Shown here: positions 7,339-16,260 of the stretch, in pieces
How the letters are laid out: every line of letters starts with the position of its first letter
Numbering within the stretch: position 1 is the first letter of the stretch
NCBI GenBank assembly: GCA_016926235.1
Contig: JAFGOZ010000297.1
Location: 1 to 35,781 of the forward strand
DNA length: 35,781 nucleotides
Direction: 5' to 3'
From: Bacteroidales bacterium
GTDB taxonomy: Bacteria > Bacteroidota > Bacteroidia > Bacteroidales > UBA10428
Program-made: the position numbers and the translations under genes
Notes under the pieces: model-generated
What the model was told of the DNA's origin: nothing
The model's database searches: none
The model's input: only the letters and a program-made list of their open reading frames with translations

Positions 7339-8040
7339 TCATTTTAAATATCTCAGAATTAAACTTTTTATCATCACAAACCTGAAAAATAGTTTTTTCA
7401 TAAGTGAATATGGTGATTTCCCCTCAGTCGGAGAAGCATTGTTACCATGCCGTCTATAGCTTAACAACGTATCTTTTATAAAGTATATTTTTCCGTACAT
7501 TTCACCTACTAATCCAATCCACCAATCATGCATTGGTAAATTATGAGGGAAAGGCAGTGATTTTTCTAATATTTTTCTATTAAAGGCCATGCTACAACCA
7601 AGATAGGAATTTTTTACTAAGTTTTTTAACAAGCCATTTCTTGAATTATTTAGTGTATAAAAAGAGTTATGTATTGTATTACCATATTTATCGATAATAT
7701 CTGCATCACTTAAAACCAGATCGTAATTTTGTATATATCGTTTAATTATTTCTATTTTATTTCTCATCCAAATATCATCTTGATCAGCTAAGATAACAAT
7801 ATCTCCTTTTGCTTTTTTTAAAGCGTTTTCAAAATTATATATTGGTGATTTAAATTTCTGGTTTTCAAAAATGTGTATTCGAGAATCTGTATATGACTTG
7901 ATTATTTGAATTGTGGCATCAATAGAACTATCATCAGATATTATTATTTCATCACCTTCATCTAATTGATGCAAAATGGAGTCTAGTTGTTGCTTAATAT
8001 ATTTTTCCCCATTATATGTCGCCATGCAAACAGATATCAT
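7339..8040 (-). CDS. GT2-family glycosyltransferase
   Basis: The 233-residue GT-A enzyme opens with ISVCMATYNGEKYIKQQLDSI, followed by IIISDDSS (Asp36-Asp37), GDIVILADQDDIW (residues 79-91, the metal-binding DQDD motif) and MHDWW near 175, the acceptor-side motif common in rhamnosyltransferase-like GT2 proteins. It would add one sugar in the cytoplasm. It is complete but very AT-rich, and is isolated by about 620 bp of non-coding, transposon-derived DNA on each side, unlike the tightly packed genes elsewhere in the locus. It may therefore be a separately acquired transferase with its own transcription signal. Donor and acceptor are unknown. Confidence 0.85.
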   Translation of the reverse strand: MISVCMATYNGEKYIKQQLDSILHQLDEGDEIIISDDSSIDATIQIIKSYTDSRIHIFENQKFKSPIYNFENALKKAKGDIVILADQDDIWMRNKIEIIKRYIQNYDLVLSDADIIDKYGNTIHNSFYTLNNSRNGLLKNLVKNSYLGCSMAFNRKILEKSLPFPHNLPMHDWWIGLVGEMYGKIYFIKDTLLSYRRHGNNASPTEGKSPYSLMKKLFFRFVMIKSLILRYLK

Positions 8041-8322
8041 TATAAGCTTTCTATATTCTCCTATCTTGGATGTTCCATTCTTTTCATCAATTTGACTCTG
8101 CGATTAGGTCAAGGAAATTTTGATACTGTATAGTCCGTAAATCTCGTTTTTTCTGCAATTTTTTTATCAACCATTTTTGCCCCCTTAAGGTTTTCTTTAT
8201 TTAGGGAGCATGCATCATTAAATACTTTCTTTTTAATTTTATATCATATAGTTGCATTTTTTAACTAGACTGGTCCAAAAACCGATCACTCTAATATTTT
8301 CTAATACTTCCGATTTTCCACT

Positions 8323-8561
8323 CTTTTTTCAAATAAACTTTTTTACATTTTTTACTTCAGGTTGCGTTTCACCATGTTAAGCAAAGGTCTTGAGACCTTC
8401 AATGCCATGTTCGTCATATGATTTTTTAATGTCGTATAAATGTTAGAAAGATACCCCATTTATTTTACATGCTTAGGATGCATTCTTGAGATATTCTGTA
8501 AGTTCCAATATACTCAGCTTACTTCTTACAAGTTTTTCTTAGGTGGTCATGTTTACCTCCT
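8323..8561 (-). pseudogene. Decayed IS481-like transposase, N-terminal part
   Basis: A perfect AGGAGGT ribosome site at 8555-8561 precedes ATG at 8548-8550. The frame reads MTT, stop, EKLVRSKLSILELTEYL, KNAS, stop, ACKINGVSF, stop, HLYDIKKSYDEHGIEGLKTFA, stop, and so on, with TAA at codons 4, 26, 36 and 58 and TGA at codon 74. This is the helix-turn-helix N-terminus typical of IS481-group transposases (family form SQACK...SRQHFYDIK). The TAA at codons 26 and 36 stand where relatives have Gln, consistent with CAA to TAA changes. The catalytic core is not recognisable below about 8320. The rest of the gap (8041-8322 and 8562-8671) holds nothing I can name. Confidence 0.75.
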
Positions 8562-8671
8562 ATTATAGAATATGGGGTTGTAATCTTGAAGGTATCTGAC
8601 CACCCTTTCTTTTGTATTGTGTCAAGTCAAGTTCGTCTTCTTACAAATTATTCATAATTTTGTAATTTATT

Positions 8672-9625
8672 TTACTTAAAATTTTCTAATTTCTTATTAG
8701 GCCCGGCCAGTAGAGCCCTTTCATGCTTACCCAGCTTACCCGTTATCCCATCCACTACTCCAAATATAATTCCGAGAATGCTTCTCCATTTTCTCCGAGA
8801 TATGAATTTTAGAACTCGTTTCAAAAAATAAGTTATTGAGAATATGTGAGACAGGATGTGAAATCTATTGATTTTTCCTAAATGCCGCCTTAGCACGAAA
8901 GTATTCCGTGTTTGGTAATATACATATTGAGGGGCATCATGCCCTCCAGCGGTTATTGATTCCTTGTGGTATACTAATGATGAGGGAACATATTTTATTT
9001 TATAACCATTGTTTCTTACACGCAAACTGAATTCAATATCTTCCATCACTGCAAAAAAATCATTACATAATACACCTGTGTTCTCGATAACCTTGCGCCT
9101 AATAAGCATTGCACAACCTGATGCAAATGGGATATCATCTTGTTTATTATAAAGGCTATCATCTTTAGATCCATACCCATTCATTCGACCTATAATAAAG
9201 TACTCATTAAATGTAGCACCTCCAAACCATATAATATCCGGCCTATCATAAAATAAGATTTTAGGAGATACAATCCCTATGTTGGAATCACTATTCATAA
9301 CCTCCAACATCTTTAAAATGCCATCAGCTGCAACAATAGTGTCATTATTTAATAAAAAAATATAGTCTGCATTTTGTTCAAGCGCATATTCTATGCCAAG
9401 ATTGTTACCTCCAGTAAAACCTAAATTTTCTTTTGATTGCAAAAGTACTAAATCTCCACCCTCATCTTCAATAAGTCTAATAGAATTATCTGAAGATCCA
9501 TTATCTACAACAATAATTTTATAGTCTAGATAATTAGATTTATTAATAGACCGAACACATTCGAGTGTATCCTGTGGACGATTCCAATTTACTAATATTA
9601 TATATACATTTCCAAAAGAGGGCAT
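8672..9625 (-). CDS. GT2-family glycosyltransferase (rhamnosyltransferase-like)
   Basis: The 317-residue GT-A enzyme contains YIILVNWNRPQDT (residues 8-20), IIVVDNGSSDNS (37-48), ENLGFTGGNNLGI (66-78), the metal-binding FLLNNDT (90-96), FASGCAMLIRR near 168 and FFAVMEDIEFSLR near 190. This pattern is typical of the WbbL-like rhamnosyltransferase subgroup, though other hexoses are possible. The C-terminus has basic, hydrophobic segments that may touch the membrane. Its ATG directly follows the TAG of the preceding gene, indicating translational coupling. It is the last gene of the compact operon before the remnant-bearing gap. Confidence 0.87.
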   Translation of the reverse strand: MPSFGNVYIILVNWNRPQDTLECVRSINKSNYLDYKIIVVDNGSSDNSIRLIEDEGGDLVLLQSKENLGFTGGNNLGIEYALEQNADYIFLLNNDTIVAADGILKMLEVMNSDSNIGIVSPKILFYDRPDIIWFGGATFNEYFIIGRMNGYGSKDDSLYNKQDDIPFASGCAMLIRRKVIENTGVLCNDFFAVMEDIEFSLRVRNNGYKIKYVPSSLVYHKESITAGGHDAPQYVYYQTRNTFVLRRHLGKINRFHILSHIFSITYFLKRVLKFISRRKWRSILGIIFGVVDGITGKLGKHERALLAGPNKKLENFK

Positions 9626-10891
9626 CTATACCATCCCCTTAATCAATTCAAAAACATTTGCCAGTTTTTCAGTCAACACACGACGATGAAACTGCTCAAC
9701 ACCGTTCATATCTATACTCACTTTTGTTTTCGACGAACTCATCATTTGTTTTAATGCCATTGCAATATCCTCGGGCGAATCAGGGGAAGCAACTTGTCCC
9801 AGTTTTAATTCTCTAACCAATTTGCAGGCGGCTGAATCTGGGGAAGAAATAGCCATAATCGGATGACCAGCGCCTATATATTCAAAAATCTTTCCTGACA
9901 GCATTTGAGAACTTCGACCATCACCTGGTCCATTATATATGAATAAATTAACATCAGCATTCACCTGGAATTCAAGCGCTTCAATATGCGAAACCTCGCC
10001 AAACATTCTAACAACTCCATCCAGATTTTGCTGAGTAAGAAATATTTTTTGTTCTTCTGTGTATGCACCCACCAGATAAACCTGAAAGTTATTTCGAATT
10101 TCAGGGTATTGACTTAGTAATACTTTTAGACCTTCAAGTAATGGTTTAGGACTACGATTCGGTTTAGACATAGAACTAGTTAGAACAAAAGTAAATTTGG
10201 AATAATTTTTTTTCTCAATATCCTTAAAATCATCCGGATCGAACCCGTTAGGGATAATTATTAGCTTATCATTTTCTATTCTTGGGTACCGAAGTAAAAA
10301 ATCCTCATTGATACCTTCCGAAACTGAGATGATCTTATTAGCTTTTTCGGTTACTAGTTTCTCTTGCCAATGCTCAATAGTTTTTGAGCGAAGTCTATTA
10401 TGAAAACTCTTATTACGATCAGGATCAGCTAACCAGGCATCCCGAAAATCAGCGACCCAGGGAATTCCCGTTTTTTTATTTAGATAATACCCCACGAAAT
10501 GTGAACTATGAGGAGGTGAAGTTGAGTAAATTACCTGAACCTTCTTTTCTCTTATAATTTTCATACCCATCTTAACTGCTGGGTATACCCAGGGTAAGAT
10601 TGCATCTGGAATGAGGCATGCGCAAAGCAGACGAGATATGAATCCCCGAGAAGAGGAAAAACAGTTTTTTGTGGTAAACAACGGGTCAACTCTCATTACA
10701 GTTGTTAGAGGGGCAATACCCTTAAGCAACATTGAATCGATTGGAATTCCTAAAGGTATATTTGCAGTAAGGACTATAGGCTGCCAATTCATTTCAGGAA
10801 GATATTTTACAAATTTTACCGATCTCTGGACACCTACACCTCCACCAGGAGGAAAATAATAAGCAATCATTAAAACATTATTCTTTTTCAA
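9626..10891 (-). CDS. GT4-like glycosyltransferase
   Basis: The 421-residue GT-B enzyme begins with VLMIAYYFPPGGGVGVQRSVKF, a common N-terminus of surface-polysaccharide GT4 proteins. It also has YSTSPPHSSH near 138, WVADFRDAW near 165, IIPNGFDPDDF near 228, FTFVLTSSMS near 246, and a C-terminal GKIFEYIGAGHPIMAIS near 360 for donor binding. Transferases of this subgroup extend lipid-linked repeat units. The donor cannot be read from sequence. It lies 28 bp downstream of the Wzy-like gene and directly abuts the next GT2 gene. Confidence 0.87.
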   Translation of the reverse strand: MKKNNVLMIAYYFPPGGGVGVQRSVKFVKYLPEMNWQPIVLTANIPLGIPIDSMLLKGIAPLTTVMRVDPLFTTKNCFSSSRGFISRLLCACLIPDAILPWVYPAVKMGMKIIREKKVQVIYSTSPPHSSHFVGYYLNKKTGIPWVADFRDAWLADPDRNKSFHNRLRSKTIEHWQEKLVTEKANKIISVSEGINEDFLLRYPRIENDKLIIIPNGFDPDDFKDIEKKNYSKFTFVLTSSMSKPNRSPKPLLEGLKVLLSQYPEIRNNFQVYLVGAYTEEQKIFLTQQNLDGVVRMFGEVSHIEALEFQVNADVNLFIYNGPGDGRSSQMLSGKIFEYIGAGHPIMAISSPDSAACKLVRELKLGQVASPDSPEDIAMALKQMMSSSKTKVSIDMNGVEQFHRRVLTEKLANVFELIKGMV

Positions 10892-10919
10892 TTTTTATCC
10901 TACACTCATTTAAAAAAGA

Positions 10920-12488
10920 CTAACTCATTGTTAATGTTGACATCTTGTTTTTTCCAATTTTGACATCACACGTTTTCTGCTGATAACAAAAATTTAGCAA
11001 TGCCAATATAATGCCCGAAAAAGCCGGCCCCATTGAATTTACACTGTCCCCTAGAAATAAAATTGTCTCCGCAGACAAAATAGATATTGTGATCACATAA
11101 GGTAAATAAGTTTTATCTATATTCCGAGAAATTTTCACCCACCCATATAACCAGGAACAAATAAGTATACAAAAAAGCACTACTCCACAGAAACCAAACC
11201 TGTATACATTGCTTATACCTGGGATATGAAAATATGGAAACCAACCGGTGTATGATTTTTCCATTACGGCAGCATCATATGCAGTATCACCTAATATGTC
11301 ATATCCCATAGGGATATATTCAAAAAATTGGGTTCCCAATCCCATACCAATAAAATAAGATTCCGGACGTTGATTCATATTGAGAAAGACATTTGACAAT
11401 TCAGCTAACCTGCTATTACCAGCATACTTGAGGCCAACTTCAGAAAAGACATTTATACTCTCAATAACCATACCCATTGCCTCCCATAACTGGGGAACAA
11501 ATAAAAATGTAATCACTGGTAGCAGTATTGAAATGGAGATAAAGATCTTTGTAAGCTTAAATACTAGTTTCTTATTAAGAATTCGCCAACGAGTTGAGTA
11601 ACATGCAAATATAAAATACCCAAACATATTAAAAAATAGGATGATAAGAACTAACCTACGTGTACTAAGAAACATAAAAAAAATACTGAAAGCAAATATA
11701 ATCCAATGCCATATATTTTGTTTTTGTCCTACAATAGCTTTAACAAAAATAAAACCTACAGCAAGATTCAAAAACATTAATTGGTCATATAAGACTATGG
11801 GTATTCCCAAGAAACCTTTTGTTATATTAATAAACCCCACCAAACTGGCTATCATTAACATCAACCCAATAGCCAGTATTATAAGACAGACGGTATATAA
11901 CACATTTATACTATAACTAAAGTCATCCTTATGGCGAATTATCTGAATACTTAAAAAATATGCTCCAAAAAAATATAACGATGGCAACACAGCTTGAACC
12001 ACATTACGGAAATTAGTCAACCCGTAGGGGAATATTGTTGCTTTAAAAAGACCATTGAACATCGCAAATATTAATATAGCAAAAATCGGTAATAAGAAGC
12101 GATTCACTCCCTTTTGTTTTACAATTAATGATAATCTTCTCTTATAAAATACTGACAAAGTTAATAACATAAGCATCAATAAATCCCAGATACTAACAAT
12201 ACCAAAAAAATATCTAGTGAAGAGATTTATCCCCTTTATCCCTTGAACACGTTCATCTGCAATTATTGTTGAATTAGGGAATATTGACAGCATGAAGATC
12301 GTGAAAGTTAACCAATAAACAGGTTTTTTTATGCTTATATAAAATGATATAAAAGCAAAAATGCTCAGGACACTCAGAATCAAAAAATTCCAATAGCCCC
12401 CTCTGCACGTCACAATAAAAAAACCAATAGGAATACCAACTATGACTAGAGAAAAAAGATAAACTATGTTTTTTCTAAATTTAAACAC
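10920..12488 (-). CDS. Wzy-like O-antigen polymerase / ligase-family membrane protein
   Basis: The 522-residue protein is dominated by about a dozen hydrophobic segments and has a large hydrophilic periplasmic loop at about residues 345-425 (including FLNMNQRPESYFIGMGLGTQFF and IPGISNVYRFGFCG). That is the architecture of Wzy polymerases and related WaaL-type ligases. Sequence motifs are weak, as usual for Wzy. The GTG at 12486-12488 is the start that begins with the short basic FKFRKN before the first span. In context, with Wzx and Wzz also in the window, a polymerase role is favoured. Composition is AT-rich. A 125-bp non-coding gap separates it from the acetyltransferase upstream. Confidence 0.8.
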   Translation of the reverse strand: MFKFRKNIVYLFSLVIVGIPIGFFIVTCRGGYWNFLILSVLSIFAFISFYISIKKPVYWLTFTIFMLSIFPNSTIIADERVQGIKGINLFTRYFFGIVSIWDLLMLMLLTLSVFYKRRLSLIVKQKGVNRFLLPIFAILIFAMFNGLFKATIFPYGLTNFRNVVQAVLPSLYFFGAYFLSIQIIRHKDDFSYSINVLYTVCLIILAIGLMLMIASLVGFINITKGFLGIPIVLYDQLMFLNLAVGFIFVKAIVGQKQNIWHWIIFAFSIFFMFLSTRRLVLIILFFNMFGYFIFACYSTRWRILNKKLVFKLTKIFISISILLPVITFLFVPQLWEAMGMVIESINVFSEVGLKYAGNSRLAELSNVFLNMNQRPESYFIGMGLGTQFFEYIPMGYDILGDTAYDAAVMEKSYTGWFPYFHIPGISNVYRFGFCGVVLFCILICSWLYGWVKISRNIDKTYLPYVITISILSAETILFLGDSVNSMGPAFSGIILALLNFCYQQKTCDVKIGKNKMSTLTMS

Positions 12489-12613
12489 GGTTTTTTAAAG
12501 GCATTTTATTGAATATGTAGCAGGCAATATTATTTTTGAAATAGATAATGTGTGACCAGATAAAAAAATCAGGAGAATGTAACAGAATTTTTAGCCAAAA
12601 TATATAATATTTA

Positions 12614-13084
12614 TCAGATAGGTAAGCTACGGACTATCAAAGCAGGATTTCCGGCATAAATACCTGGCTCAACTATATCTTTCGTTACAACAGCTCCTGC
12701 GCCTATAACTACATTGGAACATATTTTGACAGGTAGAATAGTTGCATTGGAACCAATGGATACATGGTCTCCGATGTCGGTTTCCTTCCACAACTCCTTT
12801 TTCCCACCAGCAGGGCCCCCACTTGAAAACAGATCATTAATAAACATAACACCATGAGAGATAAAACAGTCACATCCTATCTTTACTAATTCACAAATAA
12901 AAGCATGAGATTGAATCTTTGTTCTATCCCCGATAATCACTCCCTTCTGAATCTCCACAAAAGGTCCGATAAAACATTCATCTCCTATGGTGCACTCATA
13001 TAAATTGACCGGCTCAACAACTTTTACATTGGAACCAAATTGGACATCCCGAGTCTTAGCTTGGTAAATTATAGGCTCATTCAT
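12614..13084 (-). CDS. Left-handed beta-helix N-acetyltransferase (WbpD/WlbB-like), cassette 1
   Basis: The 156-residue protein consists of hexapeptide repeats (for example FIGPFVEIQKGVIIGD, IGSNATILP, VVIGAGAVVT) ending in the typical AGNPALIV. The substrate-loop segment SHGVMFINDLF corresponds to FxND(L/R)YPRA in relatives. Such enzymes acetylate the 3-amino group of UDP-2,3-diamino sugars with acetyl-CoA. Its start overlaps the dehydrogenase stop by 4 bp (ATGA), so the two are translationally coupled, and the aminotransferase precedes them. Together they form the first of two analogous 3-amino-sugar cassettes. Confidence 0.87.
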   Translation of the reverse strand: MNEPIIYQAKTRDVQFGSNVKVVEPVNLYECTIGDECFIGPFVEIQKGVIIGDRTKIQSHAFICELVKIGCDCFISHGVMFINDLFSSGGPAGGKKELWKETDIGDHVSIGSNATILPVKICSNVVIGAGAVVTKDIVEPGIYAGNPALIVRSLPI

Positions 13085-14064
13085 GATGCTAATATCCCAA
13101 CCACTTTTTTTGCATGATCAATACCAGTCAAACACTCCTCACCATTTTCAATACAATCAAAGAAATGATTGATTTCAACCTTTAATGGTTCTTGAAAATT
13201 AATCTTGGGCAACAAGATATCACCAGTTCTCAAGCTGAACATTGGAAAATTTTGGCTATCATAGTCCATTTTTTCTCCAAGAACTGCTTTCTGATCAATC
13301 CCTTTATCATAGATAGCAATCTTGTTTTCAGACACATCATCGTAAACTACCATTTTCTTAGAACCAACGACCGTCATACATCTTATTTTGCCTGGGTCAA
13401 GCCAGCTTACATGAATATTTGCCATAACCTTGTCAGGGTACACAATATTCATAAAAACCACATCGTCTACACCATTCTGAATATAATCAATACCTCTTTT
13501 AACAACCGATGATGGCTCGGGATCATTCAGCCAGAATTGAATAATACTTATGTCATGAGGTGCCAGATTCCATAGTGCATCCACATCAGATCTGATTCTA
13601 CCTAAATTTAACCTTTGGCTATAAATATAGCGGACCTCTCCAAGTTCTCCTGAGTCTATCAATTTTTTAACATATCTAACAGCGGCATTATAAAGAAAAG
13701 TATGGCCTACCATGGCTACAAGATTGTTTTTTTCAGCAATGCGGCCTATTTCTTCCACTTCTTTAATGCTTCTTGCCATAGGTTTTTCAACCAATATATG
13801 TTTTCCAGCATTTAAAGCTTTTATCGCAAGATCAAAATGTGTAAATACAGGTGTAGCAATTAGAACGCCATCTATCTCTCTATCCTCAAAAACCTTCGAG
13901 ACATCATAAACTACTTCGACTGCAGGATATAATTTTTTTACGTACTCTCTTCTTTCTGCTGATAACTCAACCACTTTTTCAACCTGGCAACGATTATTGC
14001 CTATCAGGTTTCTTAATAGATTAGGGCCCCAATAACCGACCCCTATTTGAGCAATTTTTAACAT
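13081..14064 (-). CDS. Gfo/Idh/MocA-family sugar 3-dehydrogenase (WbpB/WlbA/GnnA-like), cassette 1
   Basis: The 327-residue NAD(P)-dependent oxidoreductase has an N-terminal Rossmann fold (IGVGYWG, residues 7-13), the family EKP motif (93-95) with its catalytic Lys, GHTFLYNAAVRY at 120-131, and His170 in NLAPHDIS. It is expected to oxidise C3 of a UDP-HexNAc or UDP-HexNAcA so that the neighbouring DegT enzyme can aminate it. WbpB/WlbA act on UDP-GlcNAcA and GnnA on UDP-GlcNAc; sequence alone does not tell which. It lies between its aminotransferase (11 bp upstream) and its acetyltransferase (4-bp overlap). Confidence 0.87.
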   Translation of the reverse strand: MLKIAQIGVGYWGPNLLRNLIGNNRCQVEKVVELSAERREYVKKLYPAVEVVYDVSKVFEDREIDGVLIATPVFTHFDLAIKALNAGKHILVEKPMARSIKEVEEIGRIAEKNNLVAMVGHTFLYNAAVRYVKKLIDSGELGEVRYIYSQRLNLGRIRSDVDALWNLAPHDISIIQFWLNDPEPSSVVKRGIDYIQNGVDDVVFMNIVYPDKVMANIHVSWLDPGKIRCMTVVGSKKMVVYDDVSENKIAIYDKGIDQKAVLGEKMDYDSQNFPMFSLRTGDILLPKINFQEPLKVEINHFFDCIENGEECLTGIDHAKKVVGILAS

Positions 14065-14075
14065 TACAAATCTCC

Positions 14076-15179
14076 TTATGATTGAAGTGCTATTTTCAGC
14101 TGGTTACAGACATGTTCTACTTGTTCTCCTGTCAATTCAGGAAACATGGGAAGGCTTAATATTTCATTGGAATATCTAGATGCAATCGGAAAATCAGCCT
14201 GGGACTTGCCTAAATATTTATAAGCCTGAAGGTTTGGCAAGGCAATTGGATAATGTATCCCGGTAGCTATCCCAGCTTCTTTTAATTCACTCTGAATTTT
14301 TTCCCTGTTTTTCACACGGATGACATATAGATGATACACATGCCTCATTACTTCCGGCACATATGGAAGTACGACACTTGAACCCTTTAATAAATCATTA
14401 TATAAATCTGCAACCCTACGCCTGTTTTCTAACCATCCTTCCAGGTATTTTAATTTCACATCCAGAATAGCTGCCTGGAGACCATCTAAACGACTGTTGA
14501 TCCCTTCAAAATCATGGTCATATTTTTTTATTCGACCATGGTTAGCAATCATCCTGCATTTCTCCGCCAGATCATCGTTATTTGTTACTATCGCTCCGGC
14601 ATCACCATATGCACCCAGATTTTTACCGGGATAAAAACTGAAACATGCAGCATCACCAAAAGTTCCTACACGGCGGCCTGATATCTCTGCGCCATGAGCC
14701 TGTGCAGCATCTTCGACAATATAAATATTATTTTTTTTCGCGATCTCCAAAATTGAAATCATATCGGCGGGCTGTCCATAAAGGTGTACCGGGACTATGG
14801 CTTTTGTCTTTGATGTTATTGCTTCTTGAATTTTATTCACATCTATATTGTATGTATTTTCGTCACAATCGACAAATACTGGCCTTGCCCCTGTCATCGT
14901 AATGGCTTCGGACGTAGCAATAAAAGTGTTAGCGACAGTGATCACTTCATCTCCGGGACCAAGTCCCAAAGCACGGAGAGCGATGTAGATTGAATCCGTT
15001 CCATTTCCAACACCAATGCAAGACTTTACACCAATGTAATTGGAAAATGCTTCTTCAAATTTTTTTACATAATTTCCCCCGATAAATGCTGTCTGATCAA
15101 TAACACCAAATATTGTCTCATCAATTTCATTTTTAATGTTACTATACTGAGTTTGCAGGTCTACAAATGGTATTTTCAT
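14076..15179 (-). CDS. DegT/DnrJ/EryC1/StrS aminotransferase (WbpE-like), cassette 1
   Basis: The 367-residue PLP enzyme shows IPFVDLQTQY at the N-terminus, NGTDSIYIAL near 60, Asp157 in VEDAAQAHGA and the Schiff-base Lys186 in FYPGKNLGA, followed by GDAGAIVTNN and NSRLDGLQAAIL. These are the hallmarks of sugar aminotransferases acting on 3-keto or 4-keto nucleotide sugars. With the downstream dehydrogenase and acetyltransferase the most likely reaction is transfer of an amino group from glutamate to a 3-keto-UDP sugar. It is the first gene of cassette 1, with a 67-bp gap to the C5-epimerase-like gene. Confidence 0.88.
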   Translation of the reverse strand: MKIPFVDLQTQYSNIKNEIDETIFGVIDQTAFIGGNYVKKFEEAFSNYIGVKSCIGVGNGTDSIYIALRALGLGPGDEVITVANTFIATSEAITMTGARPVFVDCDENTYNIDVNKIQEAITSKTKAIVPVHLYGQPADMISILEIAKKNNIYIVEDAAQAHGAEISGRRVGTFGDAACFSFYPGKNLGAYGDAGAIVTNNDDLAEKCRMIANHGRIKKYDHDFEGINSRLDGLQAAILDVKLKYLEGWLENRRRVADLYNDLLKGSSVVLPYVPEVMRHVYHLYVIRVKNREKIQSELKEAGIATGIHYPIALPNLQAYKYLGKSQADFPIASRYSNEILSLPMFPELTGEQVEHVCNQLKIALQS

Positions 15180-15246
15180 ATTTTTATCATTTTCCTTTCT
15201 TTCTAATTATTAATTAAAAATATAATTCCTTTCAAATTATAATTTA

Positions 15247-16260
15247 TTATCTATTCTTAACACCAACGCTTATTCCCACTAACGGTTGTTGTCCCAAAAT
15301 CCCTGATCGACGAAGTAATCCACGAATTTTTCTCATAATTAAACGTCTAAAAAGGAATTTTCCATTCAGATATGCTTGCCAACGCTCTGAATAATCTCCA
15401 AATATAGGTTCCTTCGTTAGCTGATTCATAACTTTTAGTTGAAGAATATGGGTCTGATGATAGTCAATAGAACAGATGGTCTTTCTCAATAAGTCATAGC
15501 AAGACCAGAAAGCTATTTCATATTTGTTAAGATTTTCTCTCAGAGTTTTTATTCCCTTTTCCCAAATAACAAGGGCCTCAGAAGATTGCGTGACACGATA
15601 AAAATCCAATACACCCCACAGTGCATAAATGAATCCATTTAATACGTGAGTGAAAGGTTTGGCAGGAAATTCTTCAAGCCATAGGTTATCTTCATCATAG
15701 GCAGCCACACCACAATCATTAATGTCAAACTGAAAAGCATTAAATGCTTTTTGTGCGATGTCAAAATACTGCTCATCCTTAGTTATTTGGTAGGCTCTCA
15801 ACATAACTGAAATGCCCTGACCTTGAGCCATTGCTGAAATCCATGGTGGGGTTAACTTGTATATAGGAAATTCGAAATTATGAAGCCATACACCAAAGCC
15901 TTCAGGCATCATAACTATATTATCTCTAAGCCAGTTTGTCTGTATTAAAAAGCGTTCATAGTATTCTTGTTTTTTAGCAACGAGATACTGCCCCCAATGT
16001 GCAAGTGCATACTGTGCTATCATTACAGGGGTATAATGAATTCCATATTTTTTATTACGACTGACATATGGACTGCTTTTAAATACAGAGTCGTAATCTG
16101 TGAGAGGAACTCCCTTTTTATCAAACAGGCTGCCAAAGAAATAATTTATTTTTTCTGGCATGATTGCCATAGATATATCTTGATAATAATTTTTAAGTTC
16201 GGAATCATATGATAGATGTCCTATTGAATATTTTGTTTCAAATTTTATATTTTCACTCAT
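15247..16260 (-). CDS. D-glucuronyl C5-epimerase-domain protein
   Basis: The 337-residue protein resembles the C-terminal catalytic domain of heparan glucuronyl C5-epimerases (C5-epim_C). It has PPWISAMAQGQGISVMLRAY (residues 138-157), WLEEFP (194-199), HVLNGFIYALWGVLDFY (205-221) and DYHQTHILQL (266-275), in the family order. Members flip C5 of uronic acids, turning GlcA to IdoA within a polysaccharide. There is no signal peptide or membrane span, so a cytoplasmic site is likely. Its ATG overlaps the Wzx stop (ATGA), linking it to repeat-unit export. This suggests editing of the lipid-linked oligosaccharide before flipping, but the substrate is unproven, and no UDP-glucose dehydrogenase lies in the window. 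The C-terminus is basic. Confidence 0.82.
   Translation of the reverse strand: MSENIKFETKYSIGHLSYDSELKNYYQDISMAIMPEKINYFFGSLFDKKGVPLTDYDSVFKSSPYVSRNKKYGIHYTPVMIAQYALAHWGQYLVAKKQEYYERFLIQTNWLRDNIVMMPEGFGVWLHNFEFPIYKLTPPWISAMAQGQGISVMLRAYQITKDEQYFDIAQKAFNAFQFDINDCGVAAYDEDNLWLEEFPAKPFTHVLNGFIYALWGVLDFYRVTQSSEALVIWEKGIKTLRENLNKYEIAFWSCYDLLRKTICSIDYHQTHILQLKVMNQLTKEPIFGDYSERWQAYLNGKFLFRRLIMRKIRGLLRRSGILGQQPLVGISVGVKNR

Noticed and set aside
8323..8550. Alternative genetic code in which TAA reads as Gln
   Set aside because: Several in-frame TAA fall on Gln positions of the transposase remnant, but intact genes in the window use TAA, TAG and TGA as ordinary stops, and this reading frame is decayed throughout.
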